DNA from: Candidatus Saccharibacteria bacterium UBA6224
Lineage (GTDB): Bacteria > Patescibacteriota > Saccharimonadia > Saccharimonadales > UBA4665
Length of the DNA stretch: 57,599 nt
Reading direction: 5' to 3'
Assembly: GCA_002441585.1 (NCBI GenBank)
Contig: DJWS01000004.1
Location: 117,062-174,660 of the forward strand
The notes below the pieces were generated by a model. That model was not told the DNA's origin and searched no databases. It saw only the letters and a program-made list of their open reading frames with translations. The position numbers were made by a program, and so were the translations under genes. Within the stretch, counting starts at the first letter, position 1. Each line of letters begins with the position of its first letter. Shown in pieces: positions 48,459 through 57,599 of the stretch.

Positions 48459-48668
48459 AATTGTAAGTCACCAAAACAAAAATACTTACAATTTAGAAAC
48501 TTAGCTTAGCGATAAACGAAAAGTTTCTAGTCGTCGCTCTTTAGGCACCTAACGGTACCAAGAGCGGTCAGTCACGACAAATGTCGGCAAGCGCTAAATA
48601 ATATATTTACACGAGCGGTTTTGCTACATTCTGTCAAATGGTGCCGCATACGCGGCACCATTTTTAAT
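48459..48668 (+). ncRNA. Candidate structured non-coding RNA, about 205 nt
   Basis: Three hairpins follow the promoter in sequence: AATTGTAAGT/ACTTACAATT (48459-48468 and 48484-48493, 10 bp), TAGAAACTT/AAGTTTCTA (48494-48502 and 48521-48529, 9 bp) and CGCTCTT/AAGAGCG (48535-48541 and 48560-48566, 7 bp). A small GAC/GTC hairpin follows, then a strong intrinsic terminator, AAATGGTGCCGC/GCGGCACCATTT (48636-48663). No ORF is present. It does not match tmRNA, SRP RNA or 6S RNA patterns I know. A housekeeping or regulatory RNA specific to this lineage is possible. Confidence 0.5.
48636..48668 (+). terminator. Strong intrinsic terminator
   Basis: A 12-bp perfect stem with loop ATAC and a T-run, 46 nt before the next gene. 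Confidence 0.9.
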
Positions 48669-48713
48669 TTGGTACTATTAATTACGGCAGGACGATTGCC
48701 CTAACTAATTATT

Positions 48714-49091
48714 ATGACGAGTCTAATTACAAAACATCCTAAGCGCTTCGTGGCCTTGTTAATACTATCATTGCTTCATGTCGTGGTGTTTGGCATGACT
48801 GACCCGCTCAATAGTCAGGTAATCGTCATTATCGGGGGATTCTTGCTGATTTCGCTTGATATAGTGGTTGCCACTACGCTTCTGGTAGCGTATATGGCTA
48901 GGATAATACCCGGACTGCGTCCACATTCGAGGCGAATTTCAATATCGGTAGCCGGCTTCTTGATTGTTCTACTGGCGCTTTCCTCGATTGGACAGCTGAC
49001 TTGGCGAGACGTGCTGGCTGTAGTAGCTATTGGGGCACTGGCTTACTTCTATAGTGTTTATTTCCGCATAGGTGTTCGTCGCCGCGAGTAG
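48714..49091 (+). CDS. Small integral membrane protein of unknown function
   Basis: A 125-residue protein with about four hydrophobic helices (residues about 10-28, 35-65, 72-90 and 95-115) and a basic C-terminus (RIGVRRRE). I do not recognise the family. No Shine-Dalgarno is seen. It is followed after 39 nt by the small gene at 49131, which has its own -10 box. Confidence 0.55.
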   Translation: MTSLITKHPKRFVALLILSLLHVVVFGMTDPLNSQVIVIIGGFLLISLDIVVATTLLVAYMARIIPGLRPHSRRISISVAGFLIVLLALSSIGQLTWRDVLAVVAIGALAYFYSVYFRIGVRRRE

Positions 49092-49130
49092 TGGGTGCAC
49101 TTCGGAGTGCTTGGTTGTATAATACCCGGT

Positions 49131-49352
49131 ATGAGCGATACATTTGGAAATAGTGGGCAGCAGCCGAGTGTGCCACCTCAGTTTCCTCCGTCGGCCGCTC
49201 AGGGACCCCAGGTGGGTCAAGCCAACGATGTGCAGGAGGTGGCTCGGGCCATCCTGATGGACCCGGAATTATCGCCCCATGTTATGAGCGAGCGATTTTG
49301 GCGCCTGAGGCAACAGCATCTGCGCGAGACATACGGTATTGATATTGAGTAA
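49131..49352 (+). CDS. Small cytosolic protein preceding the TraG-like ATPase
   Basis: The 73-residue product has a Pro/Gln/Gly-rich N-terminal half and a helical C-terminal half (PHVMSERFWRLRQQHLRETY). No known family. TATAAT (49118-49123) ends 7 nt before the ATG, so it is leaderless and probably begins the transcript that carries the large ATPase 53 nt downstream. It may be a partner of that ATPase. Confidence 0.55.
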   Translation: MSDTFGNSGQQPSVPPQFPPSAAQGPQVGQANDVQEVARAILMDPELSPHVMSERFWRLRQQHLRETYGIDIE

Positions 49353-49404
49353 ACAGAGGGGTGGCGGCGTTCTGGTATTAAGGGCGCTGATAGGCTAGAC
49401 AAAT

Positions 49405-52400
49405 ATGTTGTTTTCACCAAGGAACGTGCACCAGGAACCACGCAATTACGAAAAAGGCGTGCTGTTCGTGCCATTATTGATCCATCTACCTCCTCCAAGT
49501 GACGATATAAGTGTCGGCGGGCGCGATGCACGCGACGTAGTTGATGAGAATGTCTCGAAAGCCAGAACCATATATGACATCATCGCTAGTACTTTCGATG
49601 ATGCTAAGAAGAAGGGTAAGATTGGTCAAACCCACTTCGCGTTCGAGATCGTAGGGTCTGGCGGCAACGTCAAACTATATGCTGAAGTGCCCGTCGAATT
49701 GGTAGAAGTGGTAAAACAGGCCGTAGTCAGCGCCTATCCAAGCGCTCGTTTGCAGGAGGTCACAGACCATAATATCTTCAACCCAAGCGTGGGCTTCGAG
49801 ACGGTAGCCGGAGGGGAGCTGACACTTAAGGAAAATTACGCCTTTCCACTAGCGACTTATCAGGATATCAAGCGCGATACTATGCAATCCTTGTTGAGTT
49901 CCATGTCGACGCTTAGCAAGGATGATGGGGCAGCAGTGCAAATCTTGATTCGCCCCGCGAGCGATTTATGGAGAAAAAACGCGCTGGGCATTGCTACTAA
50001 AAAGCGCAAAGGAAAATACGACACAAAAAGTGGCTACGAAGTCGTCGGAACGACATTGAAGCAAATGGCCGTGGCGCTTGTGAAGGCACCGGAAGAGGTC
50101 AAGAAGGATGGCGATAAAGAGGACCTTTCGGGTGTCGAACGTTCGCTGATTGACGCGATTGAGGAAAAGACAAAACACCCGGGTTTTGAGACCATAATCC
50201 GACTAGTTGTTTCATCGCCAACGCCGGAGCGATCGGCTGCTTTGCTGAATAATGTAGTCGCCGCATTTTCGGTATTTAATGCCCCCGGAAAGAACGGTTT
50301 ACAATTCAATCGTAGTGACAATGTTGAAGAATTAACAGCGGCTTATCTACTGCGTGCATTCCCATTAAAACAGAGAGAATTCATTCTCAATGCTGTCGAA
50401 CTTGCAACAATATTTCACTTTCCTGACCAGTCCAACATACCAACCTCCCAGCTGACCCGGCAAGAATCTAAACAAGTCGACGGTCCGCGTAATATGCCAG
50501 ACGATGGAACACTATTGGGCTACAACGTTTTCCGGGGCGCGAAGAAGGCTATTCGAATCTCGACGACCGACCGCCAACGTCACATCTATGCCGTCGGACA
50601 AACCGGTACCGGTAAGTCTACTTTCCTGGAAGATTTGGCGCTCCAGGACATGCTTAATGGCAATGGATTCGCGTTCGTAGATCCTCACGGTGACACGGCG
50701 GAGAAATTGCTGGCTATGGTGCCAAAGGAGCGAGTCGACGATGTTATATATTTCTCGCCGGCCGACATGGCACACCCCATGGGCTTGAACCTTTTCGAGT
50801 TCAATAGTCCTGACCAGAAAGACTTCCTGGTACAAGAAGCATTGAACATGCTTTACAAGTTGTACGACCCACAACACCAGGGGATTATGGGCCCCCGTTA
50901 CGAACACCTATTTCGTAATGCGGCATTAGTTGTTATGGCTGACCCGGCCGGTGGAACGTTCATAGATATTCCCAAGCTCTTCCGCGATCCACAATACGTG
51001 AAGCAAAAGTTACAATACGTCACCGATCAGACGACGCTGGAGTTTTGGCAGAAAGAAATGCCCCAGTCACAGCGCTCCAATGAATTCGGCGATGTGGTCA
51101 GCTGGTTCGTCAGTAAGTTCGGTGCATTCCTAAGTAACGAGATGATGCGCAACATAATAGGCCAGACGAAAAGCGCCTTTGACTTGCGCGACGTTATGGA
51201 CAACAAGAAGATACTACTGGTCAACCTTAGTAAGGGTAGGCTGGGCGAGTTGAACTCCAAGCTACTCGGCATGATATTCGTCATGAAGTTTCAGGCAGCG
51301 GCCATGAGCCGGGCTAGTATCCCTGAGGATCAGCGGGTTGACTTCTCGTTGTACGTCGATGAATTCCAGAACTTTTCGACTGACTCATTCGCTACGATTA
51401 TGTCCGAGGCACGAAAATATCATTTGAACCTTATCGTAGCCAACCAGTTCACGACCCAGTTGACGGAGGAAATTCGCGACGCGGTCTTTGGAAATATGGG
51501 TACGATAGTTTCTTTTCGCGTCGGGCAAAATGATGTAGATATGCTATCAAAGTATTTCCAGCCGGCATTCTCAGCAGATGATTTACTGCGTGTTCCGAAT
51601 TACAACACTATTGTCCGAACGCTTGTTAATGGTGTTCCTACCCAGCCGTTCAGCATGATGACGTTGCCCCCTCTCGGTAAACCCAACCAACATCTTGCCG
51701 AGGCACTGAAGCAGCTTTCCGCGGCGAAATATGGACGCCCGAAAGCAAAAGTCGAAGAAGAAATATTCGCACGCATGAAGACAATTACCCCCGAACCCAA
51801 GGCGGCTACTCCGAAACCCTCGTCACCCTGGCAATCGACTCCCGGGCCTGCCAATTCTCCAGCTGTGGCCGGTGCCGCCGCCAGCGGCACGAAGTCGTTT
51901 CTGGACGAGTGGCTTAGCAAGAAACACAAGATGGCCCGCCCGCCCGAACCGACCATCCGGCCTGCCAGTAACAAGCCGTCCGCTGCGCCCGAGCCAACAA
52001 GTACCATGGACAATCCCGAACAAGTTGTACCAACCAATAGTCCCGACACTGAACAAATAAATGAGGGCGAACCTGCCGTACCGAATGCCATAGACCATTA
52101 TGGTGAGTCGACTCACAAGGTCATCAAACCAATACATGACCTCCACAAGCCATCGGGTGAAGACCTGACCCGCGAGGCCCAGGAGCTCGATGAGGTCAAT
52201 GGAATTGCCAAGGAGCTAAAGAAAGATATAGAAGATCACAAGGATACGGTGGTTAGGCCGAACGCCGCCGAATCGAGTGATCCCGAAGCGCCACCCCAGC
52301 CACTGGCGCCACACGAATCAGAGGAGCCGAAAGATTTGCCCTCACCCAAGCCCTCGGTACCACGGGATAAGGTAACGCCGGGTACGGCCGTAAAGCCACA

Positions 52401-52533
52401 AAAGCCCGAGGACAACACCCCGGCACCTCCGCCGCGTATTACGCCCCTAAATCATGATGAGAACGACACGATCAAGATCGATAAAGACGGAAACCTTATC
52501 TATAAAGAGCGACCAGACGCGTCCGCTAACTAG
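49405..52533 (+). CDS. TraG/VirD4-like conjugation-type ATPase
   Basis: An N-terminal region of about 370 residues with an alpha/beta fold precedes a HerA/TraG-type motor: Walker A AVGQTGTGKSTFLED near 400, Walker B FSLYVDEFQNFSTDS near 650, and NLIVANQFTTQL (motif III) near 675. The last 230 residues are Pro/Lys/Glu-rich and probably disordered. No N-terminal membrane helix is evident, unlike VirD4. Similar proteins are widespread in CPR genomes with unknown roles; protein or DNA export with the pilus or a reduced type IV secretion system is one possibility. No relaxase or VirB genes are in the window. Confidence 0.75.
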   Translation: MLFSPRNVHQEPRNYEKGVLFVPLLIHLPPPSDDISVGGRDARDVVDENVSKARTIYDIIASTFDDAKKKGKIGQTHFAFEIVGSGGNVKLYAEVPVELVEVVKQAVVSAYPSARLQEVTDHNIFNPSVGFETVAGGELTLKENYAFPLATYQDIKRDTMQSLLSSMSTLSKDDGAAVQILIRPASDLWRKNALGIATKKRKGKYDTKSGYEVVGTTLKQMAVALVKAPEEVKKDGDKEDLSGVERSLIDAIEEKTKHPGFETIIRLVVSSPTPERSAALLNNVVAAFSVFNAPGKNGLQFNRSDNVEELTAAYLLRAFPLKQREFILNAVELATIFHFPDQSNIPTSQLTRQESKQVDGPRNMPDDGTLLGYNVFRGAKKAIRISTTDRQRHIYAVGQTGTGKSTFLEDLALQDMLNGNGFAFVDPHGDTAEKLLAMVPKERVDDVIYFSPADMAHPMGLNLFEFNSPDQKDFLVQEALNMLYKLYDPQHQGIMGPRYEHLFRNAALVVMADPAGGTFIDIPKLFRDPQYVKQKLQYVTDQTTLEFWQKEMPQSQRSNEFGDVVSWFVSKFGAFLSNEMMRNIIGQTKSAFDLRDVMDNKKILLVNLSKGRLGELNSKLLGMIFVMKFQAAAMSRASIPEDQRVDFSLYVDEFQNFSTDSFATIMSEARKYHLNLIVANQFTTQLTEEIRDAVFGNMGTIVSFRVGQNDVDMLSKYFQPAFSADDLLRVPNYNTIVRTLVNGVPTQPFSMMTLPPLGKPNQHLAEALKQLSAAKYGRPKAKVEEEIFARMKTITPEPKAATPKPSSPWQSTPGPANSPAVAGAAASGTKSFLDEWLSKKHKMARPPEPTIRPASNKPSAAPEPTSTMDNPEQVVPTNSPDTEQINEGEPAVPNAIDHYGESTHKVIKPIHDLHKPSGEDLTREAQELDEVNGIAKELKKDIEDHKDTVVRPNAAESSDPEAPPQPLAPHESEEPKDLPSPKPSVPRDKVTPGTAVKPQKPEDNTPAPPPRITPLNHDENDTIKIDKDGNLIYKERPDASAN

Positions 52534-52544
52534 GGGCTGAACGG

Positions 52545-52573
52545 TTGTGAAATGGGTAAACTTACCCTATAAT
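52545..52573 (+). promoter_or_regulatory. Promoter of gyrB-gyrA
   Basis: TTGTGA (52545-52550), 17-nt spacer, TATAAT (52568-52573). The spacer contains GGGTAA/TTACCC, an inverted repeat with a 2-nt centre (52554-52567), and CTTACC/GGTAAG flank the -10. These could be an operator or a supercoiling-sensitive element. Confidence 0.8.
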
Positions 52574-52622
52574 TGGTAGGTAAGTGGGAAATCTAATCAG
52601 TTTATAGAGGGTTATTATCGCA

Positions 52623-54596
<1,974 letters not shown>

Positions 54597-54603
54597 GACG
54601 AAT

Positions 54604-57153
54604 ATGGACGACAATCAGACACAACCGAACATTCCAGAAGAACAACCCGTAGTCGAGATTACCGGCAATATCGAGCACTCACGCTCCGTCGAACTTCGCA
54701 CCGTCGAAGATGTGATGGAGGATAGCTACCTTCGCTATTCGATGAGCGTCATTATCGACCGCGCTCTCCCCGATGTACGCGACGGGCTCAAGCCGGTTCA
54801 CCGCCGAATTTTATACACCATGAACGAGTCGGGGTTGCGTAGTAGCGCCCGTTTCCGAAAATCGGCTACGGTCGTTGGTGATGTCATGGGTCGCTACCAC
54901 CCGCACGGTGACTCCAGTATTTATGACTCGATGGTGCGCCTGGCGCAGCCATGGGCAACCCGCTACTTGCTGGTCAATGGTCAGGGTAACTTCGGTAGTA
55001 TGGATGGCGATCCGCCGGCTGCCTATCGTTACACCGAAGCTAAGATGGCCCAACTCGCCGACGAATTACTGGTTGATATCGATAAAGAAACGGTAGATTT
55101 TCGTCCAAACTATGATGACACCCGAACTGAACCCTCTGTGCTGCCAGCCAAGCTGCCAAACTTGCTTCTGAACGGCCAGCTGGGTATTGCCGTCGGTATG
55201 GCCACCAACATCCCACCGCACAACCTGAGCGAGCTGGTGGACGCCGAGGTATACACCATCGACCACCCGGATGCCACGCTTGACGATTTGTTGCAATTCG
55301 TCAAAGGTCCGGACTTCCCGACCGGCGGTTATGTGTATGGCAAGGATGCTTTGCGTACCGCCTATGCTACCGGTCGTGGCGGCGTGGTTACCCGAGGTGT
55401 AGCCGAAATCGTCGAAGGTAACAAGGGACGACATCAAATTGTCATCACTGAAATACCTTACTCGCTTAATAAAGAATCACTGGTGCTGAAGATTGCCGAA
55501 TTGGTCAATACTAAGAAAATCACCGGCGTGGCCGACCTGCGAGACGAGAGCGCTCGCGGCAGCGTCCGAATCGTGGTCGATTTGAAGAAAGACGCCTATC
55601 CTAAGAAGTTATTGAACCAATTGTATAAGCTGACGCCACTCCAGACCAGCTTCCACTTCAACATGATGGCGCTCATCGATGGCATTCAGCCACGCGTTTT
55701 GGGGTTGCAGGAAATTATCAATGAGCACATCAAACACCGCCAAAAGGTCGTCCGACGACGGACTGAGTACGAACTGCGCAAGGCGCAAGAGCGTGCCCAC
55801 GTGCTCGAGGGTCTCAAGATTGCTCTCGACCACATCGATGAAGTTATTGCTGTCATTCGGGCAAGTAAGAGCAGCGAAGAGGCCCAGAAGAACTTAATTA
55901 CCAAGTTCAAGCTGTCGGAAATCCAGGCTAAGGCCATTCTGGCCATGCAACTCCGCACACTTACCGGACTGGAGCGGCAGAAAATCGAGGACGAACTGGC
56001 CTCTCTGCGCAAATTGATTGCCGAACTCGAAGCCATTCTGGCTGACGAGAAGAAAATCCTCAAGATCATCAAGGATGAGCTGCTTGAGTTGAAGAAGCGT
56101 TATGGCGATGACCGGCGAACCCGTGTGGTCGCCGGTGAGCTTGGCAAGATGAGTGACGAGGATCTTATCGCCGATGAGCAGGTCGTGGTGACGCTGACGA
56201 GCGCTAACTACATCAAGCGCAGCCAAATCAGTGACTATAAGAAGCAAGGCCGGGGTGGTAAGGGCCGTCGAGGTATGGCAACCCGCGAAGAGGACGCCAT
56301 TGAACACGTCGTCAACGCTTCTACGCACGATTTCCTGCTGTTTTTCACCAACAAGGGCCGCGTCTTCCGATTGAAGACATATGAGGTTCCTGCGGCCTCT
56401 CTGAGCGCCAAGGGCATTGCTATAGTCAACCTACTCCAACTGCAGCCCGAGGAAACCGTTAGCAGCGTTATAAATATCAGCAAATCTCATAGCGCCGCCA
56501 ACCTCATCATGTGTACCGTTCGCGGCGTGGTCAAGAAGACTCCATTCGACCAGTACAACAATGTTCGTACGTCAGGGCTCATTGCCATCAACTTGGACGA
56601 TGGAGACGAACTGAAGTGGATCCGCATGACCAGTGGTGACAATGAAGTCATCATCTCGACCAGCCAGGGGCAGGCTATTCGCTTCCACGAGCGTGATGCT
56701 CGACCGATGGGCCGTGTCGCACGCGGGGTACGCGGTATCCGATTACGCGCTGGCGACCAAGTCATTGGCATGGACATCGTCGAAGAGAACTCCAGCATCT
56801 TCGTCATCAGCAAGTTTGGTTACGGCAAGCGCACCAAGGTGGCACAATTCACGCCACACGCCCGCGGTGGGGTAGGCATCCGCTCGGCCATTGTCAACAA
56901 GAAGACGGGCGAGCTCATCGGGGTCAAGACTCTGTCGGATGATGACGGCCAGGAGGTCATAATCATTTCACAAAACGGCCAGACCATTCGCCTGGGCATC
57001 AAGGATATACCGGCACTTGGACGGGCCACCCAAGGCGTGCGAATCATGCGCCTTAACGAGGGTGACGCCGTTGTCTCACTGGCGCTTGTCGACAAGGCCG
57101 AGGATGACGACGACGAGGCCGAAGACGCTGGCGATCGACCCGCCGAAGCGTGA
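54604..57153 (+). CDS. gyrA: DNA gyrase subunit A
   Basis: The breakage-reunion domain shows YHPHGDSSIYDSMVRLAQPW; the quinolone-region Ser and Asp are the wild-type residues, and the nucleophile Tyr is in AAYRYTEAKM. The GyrA box appears as QGRGGKG near residue 545, confirming a DNA-wrapping gyrase. Six beta-pinwheel blades follow and an acidic tail (DKAEDDDDEAEDAGDRP) ends the protein. Length 849 is normal. AGGA lies 7 nt before the ATG. Confidence 0.95.
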   Translation: MDDNQTQPNIPEEQPVVEITGNIEHSRSVELRTVEDVMEDSYLRYSMSVIIDRALPDVRDGLKPVHRRILYTMNESGLRSSARFRKSATVVGDVMGRYHPHGDSSIYDSMVRLAQPWATRYLLVNGQGNFGSMDGDPPAAYRYTEAKMAQLADELLVDIDKETVDFRPNYDDTRTEPSVLPAKLPNLLLNGQLGIAVGMATNIPPHNLSELVDAEVYTIDHPDATLDDLLQFVKGPDFPTGGYVYGKDALRTAYATGRGGVVTRGVAEIVEGNKGRHQIVITEIPYSLNKESLVLKIAELVNTKKITGVADLRDESARGSVRIVVDLKKDAYPKKLLNQLYKLTPLQTSFHFNMMALIDGIQPRVLGLQEIINEHIKHRQKVVRRRTEYELRKAQERAHVLEGLKIALDHIDEVIAVIRASKSSEEAQKNLITKFKLSEIQAKAILAMQLRTLTGLERQKIEDELASLRKLIAELEAILADEKKILKIIKDELLELKKRYGDDRRTRVVAGELGKMSDEDLIADEQVVVTLTSANYIKRSQISDYKKQGRGGKGRRGMATREEDAIEHVVNASTHDFLLFFTNKGRVFRLKTYEVPAASLSAKGIAIVNLLQLQPEETVSSVINISKSHSAANLIMCTVRGVVKKTPFDQYNNVRTSGLIAINLDDGDELKWIRMTSGDNEVIISTSQGQAIRFHERDARPMGRVARGVRGIRLRAGDQVIGMDIVEENSSIFVISKFGYGKRTKVAQFTPHARGGVGIRSAIVNKKTGELIGVKTLSDDDGQEVIIISQNGQTIRLGIKDIPALGRATQGVRIMRLNEGDAVVSLALVDKAEDDDDEAEDAGDRPAEA

Positions 57154-57187
57154 TGTAGCAAATACTACGTACCCGGCCATAATACCC

Positions 57188-57217
57188 TTGACACAGAGGT
57201 ATTGAACCATGTATATT
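57188..57217 (+). promoter_or_regulatory. Promoter of the rRNA operon
   Basis: TTGACA (57188-57193), 18-nt spacer, TATATT (57212-57217). The 16S gene begins about 170 nt later; the leader holds no ORF. Confidence 0.75.
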
Positions 57218-57392
57218 CGTGTGAGTACTTTCGAGGCCCTGCTATAAGTGTCTTCGAAACGGACGTTAAAAATTGAATAGTGCAAATCAACGTCAGTTCA
57301 TATTTTTGAACTATGTTTTAAACACGAGTCCTGACGAAAGTCGAGGGCTCAACAGTAAGTCAGATTCTGACTGAAGTTTAGTATCAAGTTCT

Positions 57393-57599
<207 letters not shown>

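Noticed and set aside
48459..48668. 6S, SRP or tmRNA identity for the candidate RNA
   Set aside because: There is no long double-stranded rod with a central bubble, no GGAAGGAAGCA SRP loop motif, and no TTCGAATC-type arm with CCA.

Overview
This window looks like chromosomal DNA of a Candidatus Saccharibacteria (TM7) member, a small episymbiotic CPR/Patescibacteria bacterium. The supporting signs are the 5' end of a 16S rRNA gene directly after gyrB-gyrA, a complete type IV pilus locus without PilP or a secretin (a monoderm layout), a TraG/VirD4-like ATPase, an RNB-only nuclease, and no amino-acid or lipid biosynthesis. The assignment rests on gene content and recognition, not on a search. 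The genetic code is standard and GC is about 50%.

Layout. 1-2862: FtsK C-terminus, an RNB-family nuclease, and the rpsF-ssb-rpsR operon with a long rod-like hairpin between ssb and rpsR. 2914-13530: a cytosolic trehalase, EF-P, a 2H phosphoesterase, TlyA, a phosphoribosyltransferase-like protein, a Crp/Fnr regulator, a PH-domain protein, and two unrelated HExxH putative metalloproteases either side of ychF. 13597-27420: a type IV pilus locus (TPR membrane protein, large secreted protein, pilM-N-O, a small anchor protein, pilB, pilT, pilC, pilin, prepilin peptidase, three minor pilins). 27433-31378: XerC/D recombinase, ndk, tRNA-Arg, a PH-domain membrane protein, a parvulin foldase, tRNA-Asp. 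31441-34679: GC-rich LysM-NlpC/P60 peptidoglycan hydrolase that looks transferred from Actinobacteria, with a long structured leader, then an MFS exporter. 34711-38102: tRNA-Thr, tRNA-Gly, a glycosyltransferase, nrdR, a possible 38-residue microprotein, tRNA-Val. 38290-45432: a T-box-like leader before thrS, an alkyltransferase-like protein, miaA, an HTH protein, an MBL-fold protein, rpmB, an M50 protease, tRNA-Pro, an ASCH-RNase H fusion and rnpB. 45454-57153: rplT-rpmI-infC with an ATC start, comM, a candidate structured RNA, a membrane protein, the TraG-like ATPase, gyrB and gyrA. The 16S rRNA gene begins at about 57393.

Two window-wide patterns stand out. First, at least a dozen genes start 6-10 nt after a -10 box, usually an extended one (TGnTATACT or TGnTACAAT), with no Shine-Dalgarno sequence. 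These are predicted leaderless mRNAs and let several starts be corrected. Second, intergenic DNA, especially before or after tRNA genes, is packed with strong hairpins, including a three-copy 35-bp palindrome family and short direct duplications of gene ends. Other regulatory candidates are a T-box-like thrS leader, an attenuator-like leader for the transferred hydrolase, a CIRCE-like operator on a tiny transcript, and a promoter-hairpins-terminator RNA gene at 48459-48667.
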